Shown: positions 50,401 through 58,483, counted from the stretch's first letter. The stretch is DNA of 64,000 nucleotides from Hymenobacter actinosclerus (GCF_900111515.1 NZ_FOHS01000007.1:24198-88197), one strand, 5' to 3'. A program made the numbers and translations. Notes: generated by a model not told the origin, from the sequence alone.

Positions 50401-51298
50401 GTGGATTCCGTACACGCGTGCCCAGCACGTCATCCGAAAGCTGGACGACCTGCTCACCTACCCGCCCACTCACCGGATGCCCAATATGCTGTTGGTGGGA
50501 GACACGAACAGCGGCAAGACGGTCATCCTACGTCACTACGCCGAAACGCACCCCTCATATGCCCACGAGGAGGATGGTCGCCTGGTGCGGCCGGTCGTCT
50601 TCATGCAGGCCCCGCCAGGCCCGGACGAAGGCAGGTTCTACAACATACTCTTAGACCAGGTATATGCGCCGTACCGCACGAACGACCGGGTGGATAAGAA
50701 ACAGCGGCAGGTGATTCACACGTTACGCCATCTGGGCGTCCGAATGCTCATCATTGACGAGATTCAGCATGTACTGGCGGGCAGCCAGGCAAAGCAGCGC
50801 CTCTTCCTGAACGTACTCAAATACCTGTCCAACGAATTGATGATCCCGCTTGTGTGCGCCGGCATACGTACAGCCTTCAACGCCATCCAACACGACGAGC
50901 AACTTGCCAATCGTTTCGAGCCCGTAGCCCTGCAGAGCTGGTCAATGGGAGACGAGTACCGTCGCCTTTTGCTGAGCTTCGAACTGTTGTTGCCCCTACA
51001 GCACCCCTCGAACTTGGTGGACGACGTGCTGGCTTATAAATTATTAGACATGAGCGAAGGCAGGCTCGGTGAGTTGGCCAGGATTCTGCGACTGGCCGCC
51101 GTCCAGGCCATTGATGAGAAGTCCGAGTGCATCACGCTGAATGGATTGAGCCGACTGGACTATACGATCCCCTCCGAGCGGATGATCTATCACCGACTTT
51201 TCTCCGTCAAAGAGGGAGCGGAACCCGGCTACCTGACCGGCAACGACCACCCGCTACCGGACGGGCTGCTTTCCGGCGAAGTTCGTCTGGTTTCGTGA
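50318..51298 (+). CDS. tnsC: TnsC/TniB-like AAA+ transposition regulator
   Basis: TnsC links target choice to the transposase and prevents repeat insertions. The 326-residue AAA+ ATPase has Walker A LLVGDTNSGKTVI (about residue 55), Walker B MLIIDEIQHVL and a sensor-like CAGIRTAF. The N-terminus (SVAKLLTLPDRQRQQSLFTYKW) contains the TniB-type TnsB-contact region. The start at 50318 is the family-like ATG; an earlier in-frame ATG at 50231 would add a basic leader. The stop overlaps the tniQ start in a GTGA. Confidence 0.9.
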   Translation: MTPHLHPSVAKLLTLPDRQRQQSLFTYKWIPYTRAQHVIRKLDDLLTYPPTHRMPNMLLVGDTNSGKTVILRHYAETHPSYAHEEDGRLVRPVVFMQAPPGPDEGRFYNILLDQVYAPYRTNDRVDKKQRQVIHTLRHLGVRMLIIDEIQHVLAGSQAKQRLFLNVLKYLSNELMIPLVCAGIRTAFNAIQHDEQLANRFEPVALQSWSMGDEYRRLLLSFELLLPLQHPSNLVDDVLAYKLLDMSEGRLGELARILRLAAVQAIDEKSECITLNGLSRLDYTIPSERMIYHRLFSVKEGAEPGYLTGNDHPLPDGLLSGEVRLVS

Positions 51299-52338
51299 AT
51301 GCCCCGGCCGACCTGCCGGGGAGGGGGATACTTCCCTGTACGTTTCACCCTGGCAAGGACGAGTTGCTGTCTAGTTGGTTGGTCCGGCTGGCCCGGTCCC
51401 ACCGAGTCAAGGTGCAGTCGTTCTCTCGGTACCTCTGGCCCGAAATTGTCGTTTGGAAGCGGGACATAGACAAGCTCGCCTTACCCGCCATACTGGACAC
51501 GCTGGCAGCACGAACGCTGACCGCCCCCCAGCTCATCGCCAGTACGACATTGGCATCGGTCGTCGAGCGCCTGACCGGGACCGTGGTGACTACTTCCCGG
51601 GAAGGACCGACCAGTTGGCTGATGCCCGTGGGCATCCAGCACCGCACGCGCCAAGGAAACGGGCTGGTGTACTGCCCAGGTTGCCTTCAACGGGACGGGG
51701 CCAACGCTTATTATCGGACCAGTTGGCGATTGGCCTTCCACGTAGCTTGCCCGACTTGCGAGGTCTACCTACGGGAAGAGTGCCCGGCTTGCGGAGCACC
51801 CGTCAATTTCTTCCGCCTCGACATAGGACTCGAGGATGGCTCTGATGCTCCCCTAACGACCTGCCATGCATGTGCTTTCGACCTAAGCCGTGCACCCGCC
51901 ATACCCGTTCCCACCCGAGAGATGCGTCGTTACCGGTTCCTGTACCGCGTCAGTCGGGAGGGGTGGAACCGGGCCATACCCTATCCCCACCAGTATTTTC
52001 GGGTACTACGCCAACTGGTCAGAATCCTGTCTTGCCCTTTTGGGGAGGCATTACGATTACAAGTCGACGTGCGGCGGCGACTTCGGCTGGGACGGTCAAC
52101 GGAGTGGCCCGCAGGCGGAGGGATGTTCGAGCAAATGCCCATTGCTAGGCGTATCTACTTACTAAAGCAAGCTATGTGGCTATTGGAGGAGTGGCCAGAA
52201 CGATTCATTGCCATAATGCATGACAACCGGATCAGAAGCTATACTATACGGAGGGACATGGCCGAAGAGATGCCTTTTTGGTTCGGTACCGTTCTGGTCG
52301 AGCATCTATTTATCGCCAAAAGCAGGCATTTACGCTGA
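51295..52338 (+). CDS. tniQ: TniQ/TnsD-like target-selection protein
   Basis: TniQ proteins recognise the target site and recruit TnsC. The 347-residue protein starts with the conserved TniQ pattern (TFHPGKDELLSSWLVRLAR) and has zinc-binding cysteine/histidine clusters: YCPGCLQ, CPTCEVYLREECPACG and CHAC. A C-terminal helical region with many arginines probably contacts DNA. The GTG start is fixed by the 4-base overlap (GTGA) with the tnsC stop. It is shorter than TnsD of Tn7 (about 500 residues). No second tniQ or tnsE is seen, so this protein may select comM itself. Confidence 0.85.
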   Translation: MNAPADLPGRGILPCTFHPGKDELLSSWLVRLARSHRVKVQSFSRYLWPEIVVWKRDIDKLALPAILDTLAARTLTAPQLIASTTLASVVERLTGTVVTTSREGPTSWLMPVGIQHRTRQGNGLVYCPGCLQRDGANAYYRTSWRLAFHVACPTCEVYLREECPACGAPVNFFRLDIGLEDGSDAPLTTCHACAFDLSRAPAIPVPTREMRRYRFLYRVSREGWNRAIPYPHQYFRVLRQLVRILSCPFGEALRLQVDVRRRLRLGRSTEWPAGGGMFEQMPIARRIYLLKQAMWLLEEWPERFIAIMHDNRIRSYTIRRDMAEEMPFWFGTVLVEHLFIAKSRHLR

Positions 52339-52472
52339 TGGAGAGAAACCGAGCATAGATTCACAGATAGGGAACTCCAGTTGGTAAGAACCAATTACTG
52401 ACTACTGCCTTCAACTCCCTTAACTGTTACAAACTGGAACCAATGGGCTGCATGCTGCTGACACAAACATAA

Positions 52473-52895
52473 TTACACATATACTATATCCCCTGTTACC
52501 AGTCTATTTTCCTTATTAAATGCTCTCATTATAATATTTTCAATTGTTGCTTTATAATCCCCCAAATTGCTGTATAATACAACGTTGTTTCTTCCCAGAA
52601 CTTGATGTATTGTAGTATTTTTAGCGCAAATTAAATAAACTTTTTTTTGAAGCGCCTGCAAATAACCAACTTCATAATAACAGCTTGGTCTCTCATAAGA
52701 CAAATCAGCTATAGCAAAATCGCACTGTTGTAGTAAAATAGCTGTTTCTTCTGCATTTAAGCTCCTAGCTGATAGACTATCTTCAGCTCTGACAAATTCA
52801 ATATTGTATTTTGTGCATAACTCCTCCATAATCCTCTTCTTCTTATTGTAGAGGGAGTCAATAGTGTAAGGAGCAACAATGAATACCTTTTTCAT
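52473..52895 (-). CDS. Small nucleoside deoxyribosyltransferase-like protein
   Basis: This 140-residue protein has a Rossmann-like fold of the nucleoside 2-deoxyribosyltransferase/TIR-like group. VFIVAPYTIDSLYNKKKRI (first strand and loop), then CDFAIADLSYERPSCYYEVGYLQAL with the conserved Glu in YEVG, then KVYLICAKN. This resembles the NAD- or nucleotide-processing domains in bacterial conflict systems. It is the last gene of the four-gene minus-strand operon and starts within the stop codon of the membrane-protein gene (TAATG). It could make or break a nucleotide signal. The exact reaction is unknown. The coding DNA is AT-rich. Confidence 0.7.
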   Translation of the reverse strand: MKKVFIVAPYTIDSLYNKKKRIMEELCTKYNIEFVRAEDSLSARSLNAEETAILLQQCDFAIADLSYERPSCYYEVGYLQALQKKVYLICAKNTTIHQVLGRNNVVLYSNLGDYKATIENIIMRAFNKENRLVTGDIVYV

Positions 52896-53506
52896 TACGC
52901 ATGTATGTGTATTATTTTCAAAACACTAATCCATGTTGCAGAACCGTTAAAAAAGCACGAAAGGAATGAAATTGTTGCAATAGTTATAAACATTATTCTG
53001 AAAACAATAGGTATGTAAAATTCAAATCGCGAAGATTTCAAAACCACGGCATTTACATTCTTATTAAAATCAATTGCATCTTCACCCTTTAGCTTGATCC
53101 ACTCTTTTTCAAAAGGTCTATATGATATAACTGATATATTGTCACTTGGAGATGGGAAATATATATTTTTGGCCATTTCATTAATCACAAAAAACTTTGC
53201 TTCATTTAGCTTTTTAAAGTCTTCAATTTGATCAATCCATAGAAAACAGAATAGGGCTGCAAAGACAGAGATAATACCCACTAGAAGAATCGCTCCAAAA
53301 AAATTATCGCTATTATCGCTTCCCCACTTCCACACAATAGCTATACCAACTAATATAGCAACACAGATGGTATAATTTTGTTTATTATTAGCAAGTCTCC
53401 TATCTACCACCTTCTCTGTCGATTCATATATCAACTTAAGCTCATCGAAAGAATATTTTTCATTTGTAATGGGGGCCTTATCACTTGAAAAGAATCGGCA
53501 AAGCAT
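52895..53506 (-). CDS. Three-segment membrane protein, SLATT-like possible effector
   Basis: This 203-residue protein has an N-terminal cytoplasmic helix (SFDELKLIYESTEKVVDRRLANNKQN), two adjacent membrane segments (about residues 45-65 and 68-92), a charged soluble stretch (95-160) and a third segment (165-188). The amphipathic N-terminal helix followed by two membrane segments is the layout of SLATT-type membrane effectors that Burroughs and Aravind found in nucleotide-signalling operons. If it forms pores, it would be the toxic arm. It overlaps the next gene by one base (TAATG). The family assignment is by layout, not by strong motif. Confidence 0.55.
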   Translation of the reverse strand: MLCRFFSSDKAPITNEKYSFDELKLIYESTEKVVDRRLANNKQNYTICVAILVGIAIVWKWGSDNSDNFFGAILLVGIISVFAALFCFLWIDQIEDFKKLNEAKFFVINEMAKNIYFPSPSDNISVISYRPFEKEWIKLKGEDAIDFNKNVNAVVLKSSRFEFYIPIVFRIMFITIATISFLSCFFNGSATWISVLKIIHIHA

Positions 53507-53529
53507 ACTCGATGGCTTAATGGTGTGAA

Positions 53530-54876
53530 TTAAAGGCTAACGAAAGGAGCAAATAGCTTCTCTAAGCGTTGCTCAGACGTCACTGATTCTAACAAACGAG
53601 CAGACCAAATCGCCTGTTTATACATAGAGTCTATCTCTCGCGGCTCAGGCTCCATCTGTAAGGCAGCGTCATAGCAATCCAATGCGTAGTCGAACTCTCC
53701 CAGATATAGTTGAGCTTCTCCTTCCGTCGCTAAACGCCACTTCTCCCTCGGCGCTAAGTTGCATTGCTCAAGCACATGCACTGCCATAGTGCGTGCGTTA
53801 TAACGGTTGCGATGAAGAGCGAGTTCTAGGAAGGCTACGTTTATACCGTTATAGAAGGCTTGGTAATGGTCAAGCTGTTGTAAAGCCTGATCAAATCCCT
53901 GCTTGTATAACTCATATGCCCGCTCACCCTCCAGTGTCTTCTCCAGTGGATTGGCTAACCATTGACGTTTGAAGCGTCCAGCTAAGGTCCCGGTTAGTTC
54001 TGCACTCCCCGTATGCTGACTATCGAGTAAGGTGATAGCACGTTCTTGCTGCCCAACCATCTCTAAGGCCAGCACAAGTCGAACTAAGTCTTCTGTTGCC
54101 AGTTCCTCCTGGTCACCCAAAGTAGCTATTATTTCAAAATAGCCAGCCAGGTGAGATGAGCCTAGAACCGAATCTACTCCTTCACTAGCCGAAAGAGCGC
54201 CCTTGATAACAAAGACAATCTCTTCCTCAGCAGTAGCAGGTTTAACCATCTCTAAATGATTACCTGCAACGTAAGCACGGTGCTGTTCCCCAAAGATATT
54301 CACGGAGGACGAAACAGGCACGAACTCATCTCGGATACCCGCTATGACACGAAAATTAAATGGAAGCTGATCTGTATATTTATTTGTCCAATCCAGGCGC
54401 AGTTGCGTGATGAATGGACTACCCGAAGCCATGTCACGTACTTGACGCTTGAACAATCTCAATAAACCAGCCTTCTGCAATCCGTTACTAGGTGTGCCAA
54501 ATAAAAAGACGTGGTTTATTCGCTGGGCTACAGTATCATTAAGTAAAGATCGTTGCGCTATGAGGCCACCCATACTATGCGCAATTATAGCAATCTCGGT
54601 ATATTGATTGTACCGCGTACTTATTAGCGCGCTGGATAAATAGCCAGAGAGCACCGTTAAGTCAGGGTCAGCAGACCATACACCCGTGATATCAGGAAAT
54701 AGACTTGTTGGGTAACCAAAACAGTGAATATCCCAGTCTACCAGCTCCCTATCCCCAGCTAGAAAAGCCGGAAGCATCCCGAAAGTGGTATGTGCCTCAC
54801 CGCTAAATCCGTGAATAAATATAATTGCTTTGGTACTGTCTGTCTTTCTAACTGAAAAGGAAGTTTGTTGCTTCAT
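53530..54876 (-). CDS. Alpha/beta-hydrolase (lipase-like) with C-terminal TPR-like domain
   Basis: The N-terminal 240 residues form an alpha/beta hydrolase: oxyanion loop IIFIHGFSGE, nucleophile AHSMGGL (Ser present), an Asp in RDEFVP and a His in GNHLEMV. The C-terminal 200 residues (about 250-448) are helical TPR-like repeats; the segment YELYKQGFDQALQQLDHYQAFYNGINVAFLEL matches the TRAFs-binding (TPR-S) type domain of conflict systems. Such fusions are thought to be effectors controlled by the TPR part. It has no signal peptide, so it acts inside the cell, perhaps on lipid or ester substrates. It follows the TPR protein gene after 14 bases. Confidence 0.75.
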   Translation of the reverse strand: MKQQTSFSVRKTDSTKAIIFIHGFSGEAHTTFGMLPAFLAGDRELVDWDIHCFGYPTSLFPDITGVWSADPDLTVLSGYLSSALISTRYNQYTEIAIIAHSMGGLIAQRSLLNDTVAQRINHVFLFGTPSNGLQKAGLLRLFKRQVRDMASGSPFITQLRLDWTNKYTDQLPFNFRVIAGIRDEFVPVSSSVNIFGEQHRAYVAGNHLEMVKPATAEEEIVFVIKGALSASEGVDSVLGSSHLAGYFEIIATLGDQEELATEDLVRLVLALEMVGQQERAITLLDSQHTGSAELTGTLAGRFKRQWLANPLEKTLEGERAYELYKQGFDQALQQLDHYQAFYNGINVAFLELALHRNRYNARTMAVHVLEQCNLAPREKWRLATEGEAQLYLGEFDYALDCYDAALQMEPEPREIDSMYKQAIWSARLLESVTSEQRLEKLFAPFVSL

Positions 54877-54890
54877 GCTATTAGATGTAA

Positions 54891-56246
54891 TTAATCCTGT
54901 GGCAAATTAGGGATTTCTTCTTTCAGAAAATCGATGCACCTTTTGAATATCTCATCTTCGGCTAACACATTGCTCATTAGCTGCAAACTATTCAAATGCG
55001 TTTCGGCTTGCCAAGCACTGGTACAATTGTATACACCTTCCTCTAGAGCATTAAAACAGGCGTCTTTTCTCCCAAGAAAAACATATATATCAGATAAGTC
55101 GAAGAAGCACCAGGGAATGTTTGAGGGGGGAGAGTCTTGCGTCTGTAACCTCACCATTTGTTCCGCCCTCTTAAGTTGCGACGTTTGTTTAGCCGTCAAG
55201 GACATACTCCCCCTTTGGCGAACTTGTAGCCTAATCGCATTCAGTAAAGGGTATGGGTGACCTCGGGATACATCAGTTGCTAATTGATACATTACATAAG
55301 CCTCTTCAAAACGCTGGAGTCGTTTTAGAATACCACCAAGCGAAGCGTACGCATCAAAATCCTGGTCATTTAACTCGATCGCTCTCTTTAGTGATTCCTC
55401 GCCAGTAGTCATTTCAAGGGAAGAACCCGGCTTGGAAAACAACTTGTTTTGAGCTATCCCAAGCTCACGGTGTGCTTCGCTGTAAGCAGGGATAAAACGA
55501 GTGGCTTTAGCAAATGCTTCTGCCGCTTTATTCCACTTGCCATCATCCTTATACAGTAAACCAACTTCCTGATATAGCGTCGCGTTGCCGTAATTTAGCT
55601 TAATGGCTTGTTCGTACTTCCTAATGGCCTGAGGTCTATCATGCCGGCGAATGGCATTCTCAGCATCTTTTAAGAGTCGGTCGATACTCAATCCCATCGC
55701 ACGCTGGGCAGCAAGTGCTATCTGCACCGGGCTATCAAGTCGGTTGTTGAGCAACGATTCAGTTAACACCCTAGTTATTAAGGATTTTGATTCCTCAACC
55801 TGCGTTTCAGGCTCATATTCGTATGGGAATGCTTTGATATGATTTACATCAAACGGAATTGCCGCATCCACTTGGCGGAATATAACGGTACCAGATGAGC
55901 GCGCTCTATGACGAACGCCTAACTCATAGAACACATTAGGATTCAAGCCCGTTATATCCGTCAGGGATAAGCGAGAATATTCGATATACTGATACATCTC
56001 TATGTCAATATCAGCAGAGAAAAAGTCCTTATCTGTTCTTCTTGCTTCTAGGTATCCTCCTTCAGGGAGAGGAGTAGCAGCTATAGCAGGCACGAAGACC
56101 TCATCATAAATAAAGTCAAAGTTCACGTCCTTATCACCTACTCGTTTGATACCGAATGGCATCACGACAAAACATATACTTGAAAGGTCTACTTCAGGCA
56201 TGATAGCTGGCTCTACAGTTGGCAGTACTATTGTGTTTTTCGGCAC
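54891..56246 (-). CDS. Deoxyribosyltransferase/TIR-like domain protein with TPRs
   Basis: The N-terminal 160 residues are a Rossmann-like domain of the deoxyribosyltransferase/TIR-like group: CFVVMPFG, FDFIYDEVFVPAI, then SLTDITGLNPNVFYELGVRHRARS with the conserved Glu of YELG. The remaining about 290 residues are TPR repeats (around 190-440) such as QEVGLLYKDDGKWNKAAEAFAKA. TPR parts usually sense or bind partners. It is the first gene of the four-gene operon, starts about 160 bases from the divergent TIR gene, and shares the TPR theme with the second gene. It could sense infection and make a nucleotide signal. That role is inferred, not shown. Confidence 0.75.
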   Translation of the reverse strand: MPKNTIVLPTVEPAIMPEVDLSSICFVVMPFGIKRVGDKDVNFDFIYDEVFVPAIAATPLPEGGYLEARRTDKDFFSADIDIEMYQYIEYSRLSLTDITGLNPNVFYELGVRHRARSSGTVIFRQVDAAIPFDVNHIKAFPYEYEPETQVEESKSLITRVLTESLLNNRLDSPVQIALAAQRAMGLSIDRLLKDAENAIRRHDRPQAIRKYEQAIKLNYGNATLYQEVGLLYKDDGKWNKAAEAFAKATRFIPAYSEAHRELGIAQNKLFSKPGSSLEMTTGEESLKRAIELNDQDFDAYASLGGILKRLQRFEEAYVMYQLATDVSRGHPYPLLNAIRLQVRQRGSMSLTAKQTSQLKRAEQMVRLQTQDSPPSNIPWCFFDLSDIYVFLGRKDACFNALEEGVYNCTSAWQAETHLNSLQLMSNVLAEDEIFKRCIDFLKEEIPNLPQD

Positions 56247-56247
56247 G

Positions 56248-56277
56248 AAGTGTAATTAAAAATTTTGTATTACACTT
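56248..56277. promoter_or_regulatory. Inverted repeat AAGTGTAAT-N12-ATTACACTT, possible operator
   Basis: Nine-base arms pair perfectly and lie directly upstream of the four-gene operon start (2 bases from the ATG) in the divergent region with the first TIR gene. Confidence 0.5.
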
Positions 56278-56323
56278 GTTATTTGCTATTTTTAATACCC
56301 TTGTTATTATAATCATTTGTTTA

Positions 56324-56362
56324 GTGATGCACCATACGCGGCTATCAGTTATATTGCATCAC
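56324..56362. promoter_or_regulatory. Inverted repeat GTGATGCA-N23-TGCATCAC, possible operator
   Basis: Eight-base arms pair perfectly in the divergent region upstream of the TIR gene at 56406. A second pair of arms in the same region raises the chance that both operons are regulated together. Confidence 0.4.
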
Positions 56363-56405
56363 AAGTAAAATCCTCAATTCCCTTACTCACTTTTCTCTCA
56401 CTACA

Positions 56406-56825
56406 ATGGCCAAAAAGAAAGTATTCGTCAGTTACGATCACAGTGAAGATTTGCGCTACAAAGATATCCTTCGTGCATGGGATGCAAATGATAATTTTGA
56501 CTTCGAATTTGATCAAAGGTCACCAAATGTCGCCATCGACAGTACACAGGCATCCGCTATCAAGTCAGCCTTAACCACCAAGATGAAGGAGGCTGATTAC
56601 CTGCTGGTAATCGTTGGAGCAAAGTCTGCTTCCAGTAAATGGATGAATTGGGAAATATCCCGTGCAAAAGAAAGCGATACTAAGCTAAGGCTTGCGGCGG
56701 TGAAGATAGTTAGCACTAACACGCTGCCTTCCGGACTATCTGCCGTTGGCAGCGCAGCTATTGCTACGAGTTTTGAGCATGATAAAATCATCACTGCTTT
56801 GAACGCGGCTAATAACTCTTATTAG
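56406..56825 (+). CDS. ThsB-like TIR-domain protein 1 (DUF1863/MTH538 type)
   Basis: This 139-residue protein is a single TIR-like domain of the MTH538/DUF1863 type used in Thoeris defence. VFVSYDHSEDLRYKDIL opens the domain, FEFDQRSPNVAIDS forms the loop, and SSKWMNWEISRAK carries a Glu at the position expected for the TIR NADase. ThsB proteins use NAD to make a cyclic ADP-ribose signal. It is about half identical by eye to the TIR at 57417. It is divergent from the four-gene operon and convergent with the SLOG gene (18-base gap). No signal peptide. Whether it makes a signal here is unproven. Confidence 0.8.
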   Translation: MAKKKVFVSYDHSEDLRYKDILRAWDANDNFDFEFDQRSPNVAIDSTQASAIKSALTTKMKEADYLLVIVGAKSASSKWMNWEISRAKESDTKLRLAAVKIVSTNTLPSGLSAVGSAAIATSFEHDKIITALNAANNSY

Positions 56826-56843
56826 TACCTGATGAGGGGGTCT

Positions 56844-57407
56844 CTATACTGTTATAATCTCCACTGTGTGGAGACCCTCATTGCGGCTTAAGATGGCAAA
56901 CTCCTCCGTTGCGTCATCATTACCTCTGCTTTGGCCCTCCCACACAACGATTGCAGAGGCTGGTTTACCATTTGCCAGCTTTTTTGCATGAGCAACAATG
57001 GCCTTCGTTGTTTTAGAAAAGGCCTCATCGTCATCCCTTGAATACCCCAGCAGATATAGATTATCGCTCTTTTCAGCGGCTATAATAAGTCGATCGTATA
57101 GTTGCTTCCAGCCACCAGGACGATCAGTAACAGATGCCAAGAGAAATTCTGACGGTTCAAAAGGCAAAATTATATGGCACTCTACATCTAAGTCTGTTGC
57201 CACATCCAATGCAAGCAAATCTGCTCCGCATGCTGCTGCGCAAACTAAATGAGTGAATCGTTGCTTAGAAAATAGTTGTTTTATCTGTTCTCTGACAGCA
57301 ATAATATTATCCAAGGGAAAACGAACAACTTCTGCATTTATCTCATCGGGCCTACGCCCGGCTAATGCTGTTACCCGGTAATGATTATTTCCAATTGCTC
57401 TACTCAT
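56844..57407 (-). CDS. SLOG-like Rossmann-domain protein
   Basis: This 187-residue protein has the pattern of SLOG (SMF/DprA-LOG-like) nucleotide-sensing domains: TALAGRRPDEIN, then FTHLVCAAACGADLLALDVATDLDVECHIILPFEPSEFLLASVTD (read in short parts; the AACGAD and LPFEPSEF motifs are the key ones), and a last strand ATEEFAILSRNEG. In Thoeris, ThsA uses a SLOG domain to bind the TIR product, fused to a SIR2 effector; here SLOG is alone. It lies between the two TIR genes, 9 bases (start to start) from the second. It may be the sensor for the TIR product. The effector could be the nearby operon, which is only inference. Confidence 0.7.
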   Translation of the reverse strand: MSRAIGNNHYRVTALAGRRPDEINAEVVRFPLDNIIAVREQIKQLFSKQRFTHLVCAAACGADLLALDVATDLDVECHIILPFEPSEFLLASVTDRPGGWKQLYDRLIIAAEKSDNLYLLGYSRDDDEAFSKTTKAIVAHAKKLANGKPASAIVVWEGQSRGNDDATEEFAILSRNEGLHTVEIITV

Positions 57408-57416
57408 ATCATATAA

Positions 57417-57866
57417 TTGGCTCCTGTGAGTGTATTGTCAAACTTATTAAATTTCTTAGGCTTGTCGAAAAGACGGGTTTTTATAAGCTACGATCATAGC
57501 GAGGATGTTAGGTATCGAAACTTATTATCCGCATGGGACGCTAACTCTGCTTTTGAATTCGAGTTCAATCAATGTTCTCCTTCTGTTGCTATAAACAGCA
57601 AACGGGCCGCTGTTATTAAAAGGTCCTTAACAAGAATGATGAAGAAATCCGACTACCTTTTGGTTATAGTAGGGGAAAAGACCCACACCAGTAAATGGGT
57701 TAACTGGGAAATCAATCGAGCAAAGCGAAGTGATGTTGATCTGAAGCTTGTTGCGGTTAAGTTAGATAAATTATACAAAACACCTACTGGCTTGCTTAAT
57801 GCTGGCACCTCTTTCGCTTATTCATTCACCGAAAAGGCAATCATTCAGGCGCTGAAGGACGCATAG
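57417..57866 (+). CDS. ThsB-like TIR-domain protein 2
   Basis: This 149-residue protein repeats the pattern of the first TIR: VFISYDHSEDVRYRNLL, FEFNQCSPSVAINS, and TSKWVNWEINRAK with the expected Glu. It has an extra 20 residues at the N-terminus. No ATG is available; TTG at 57417 or GTG at 57426 must start it. The start lies 9 bases from the divergent SLOG start, so the two share a promoter region. It is a paralogue of the first TIR, probably by duplication, with the SLOG gene between them. Confidence 0.75.
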   Translation: MAPVSVLSNLLNFLGLSKRRVFISYDHSEDVRYRNLLSAWDANSAFEFEFNQCSPSVAINSKRAAVIKRSLTRMMKKSDYLLVIVGEKTHTSKWVNWEINRAKRSDVDLKLVAVKLDKLYKTPTGLLNAGTSFAYSFTEKAIIQALKDA

Positions 57867-58214
57867 GCTATGCCAGCCCGGCGGGCGGAGCTAGTATACT
57901 GACTGCCGCAATTGATATGAAAGTAACCGCTGTGCGGGTTACTACAGCGTTAGGGCATATTCGAGCACGAAGAGTAAAGTTCAGTAGGCATGTATGTAGC
58001 CAGGTGCTAGCTGGCATGCCCGCAATGAATGGGTGTGGCCATACGTGGCTTATAACACTAGCGCCTGCCCACCGGGGGCAAATAGGTGAGTTACCACACG
58101 TAGTCGGAAGCAGTGCGGGGCTTAGCACCCGCAGCCCTTTGCGGTGCAGTCATGTGCTGAGCACATAGCAGCTGCACGGCGTTAGCATCAATAGCCCAAC
58201 CGCACTACTGAGGG
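57867..58214. other. Hairpin-rich intergenic region
   Basis: These 348 bases contain several short hairpins (for example GTAACCGCTGTGCGGGTTAC at 57925-57945, and GTGCTGAGCAC) but no gene that looks protein-like. It could hold a small RNA or a decayed element. It separates the TIR gene from the convergent XRE gene. Confidence 0.4.
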
Positions 58215-58481
58215 CTAGAGTGCGCCGTCCGAATGTGTGATTGCGGGGTCGTCTACTAAATCACGCACCTCTAATCCTAGTGCTCTACTTAGAGAAATGA
58301 GCAAATCCAGCGTAGGGGCCAGTTGCACTCGCTCTATTCGCCGGATGGTAGACTGCTCAACGTTGGCAATGTCCGCCAGCTTTTGCTGGGAATAGCCCTG
58401 CTGTTTGCGCAGGTAGCGAAGTCGCTCGGAGAACGCATGTAGGCCGGCAGGATTTTTCACACGGCAATCTGCCGCGACCAC
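58215..58481 (-). CDS. XRE-family helix-turn-helix regulator
   Basis: This 88-residue protein is a single XRE helix-turn-helix: LRYLRKQQGYSQQKLADIANVEQSTIRRIERVQLAPTLDLLISLSRALG, written in parts; the recognition helix is VEQSTIRRIE. A short acidic tail ends it. It starts at GTG; there is no ATG. It may repress its own or neighbour genes by binding the palindrome directly upstream (58484-58519). It could control cargo genes of the transposon, as such regulators often do in defence clusters. This is inferred from position. Confidence 0.75.
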   Translation of the reverse strand: MVAADCRVKNPAGLHAFSERLRYLRKQQGYSQQKLADIANVEQSTIRRIERVQLAPTLDLLISLSRALGLEVRDLVDDPAITHSDGAL

Positions 58482-58483
58482 TT

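Noticed and set aside
47513..52338. CRISPR-associated transposon
   Set aside because: tnsA, tnsB, tnsC and tniQ are present, but no cas gene or CRISPR repeat is seen in the visible part.
56406..57866. Canonical Thoeris
   Set aside because: There are TIR genes and a SLOG gene but no SIR2-type ThsA, so it cannot be called a complete Thoeris system.
57917..58168. 83-residue plus-strand frame in the hairpin-rich gap
   Set aside because: Composition and start are poor and several hairpins cross it.
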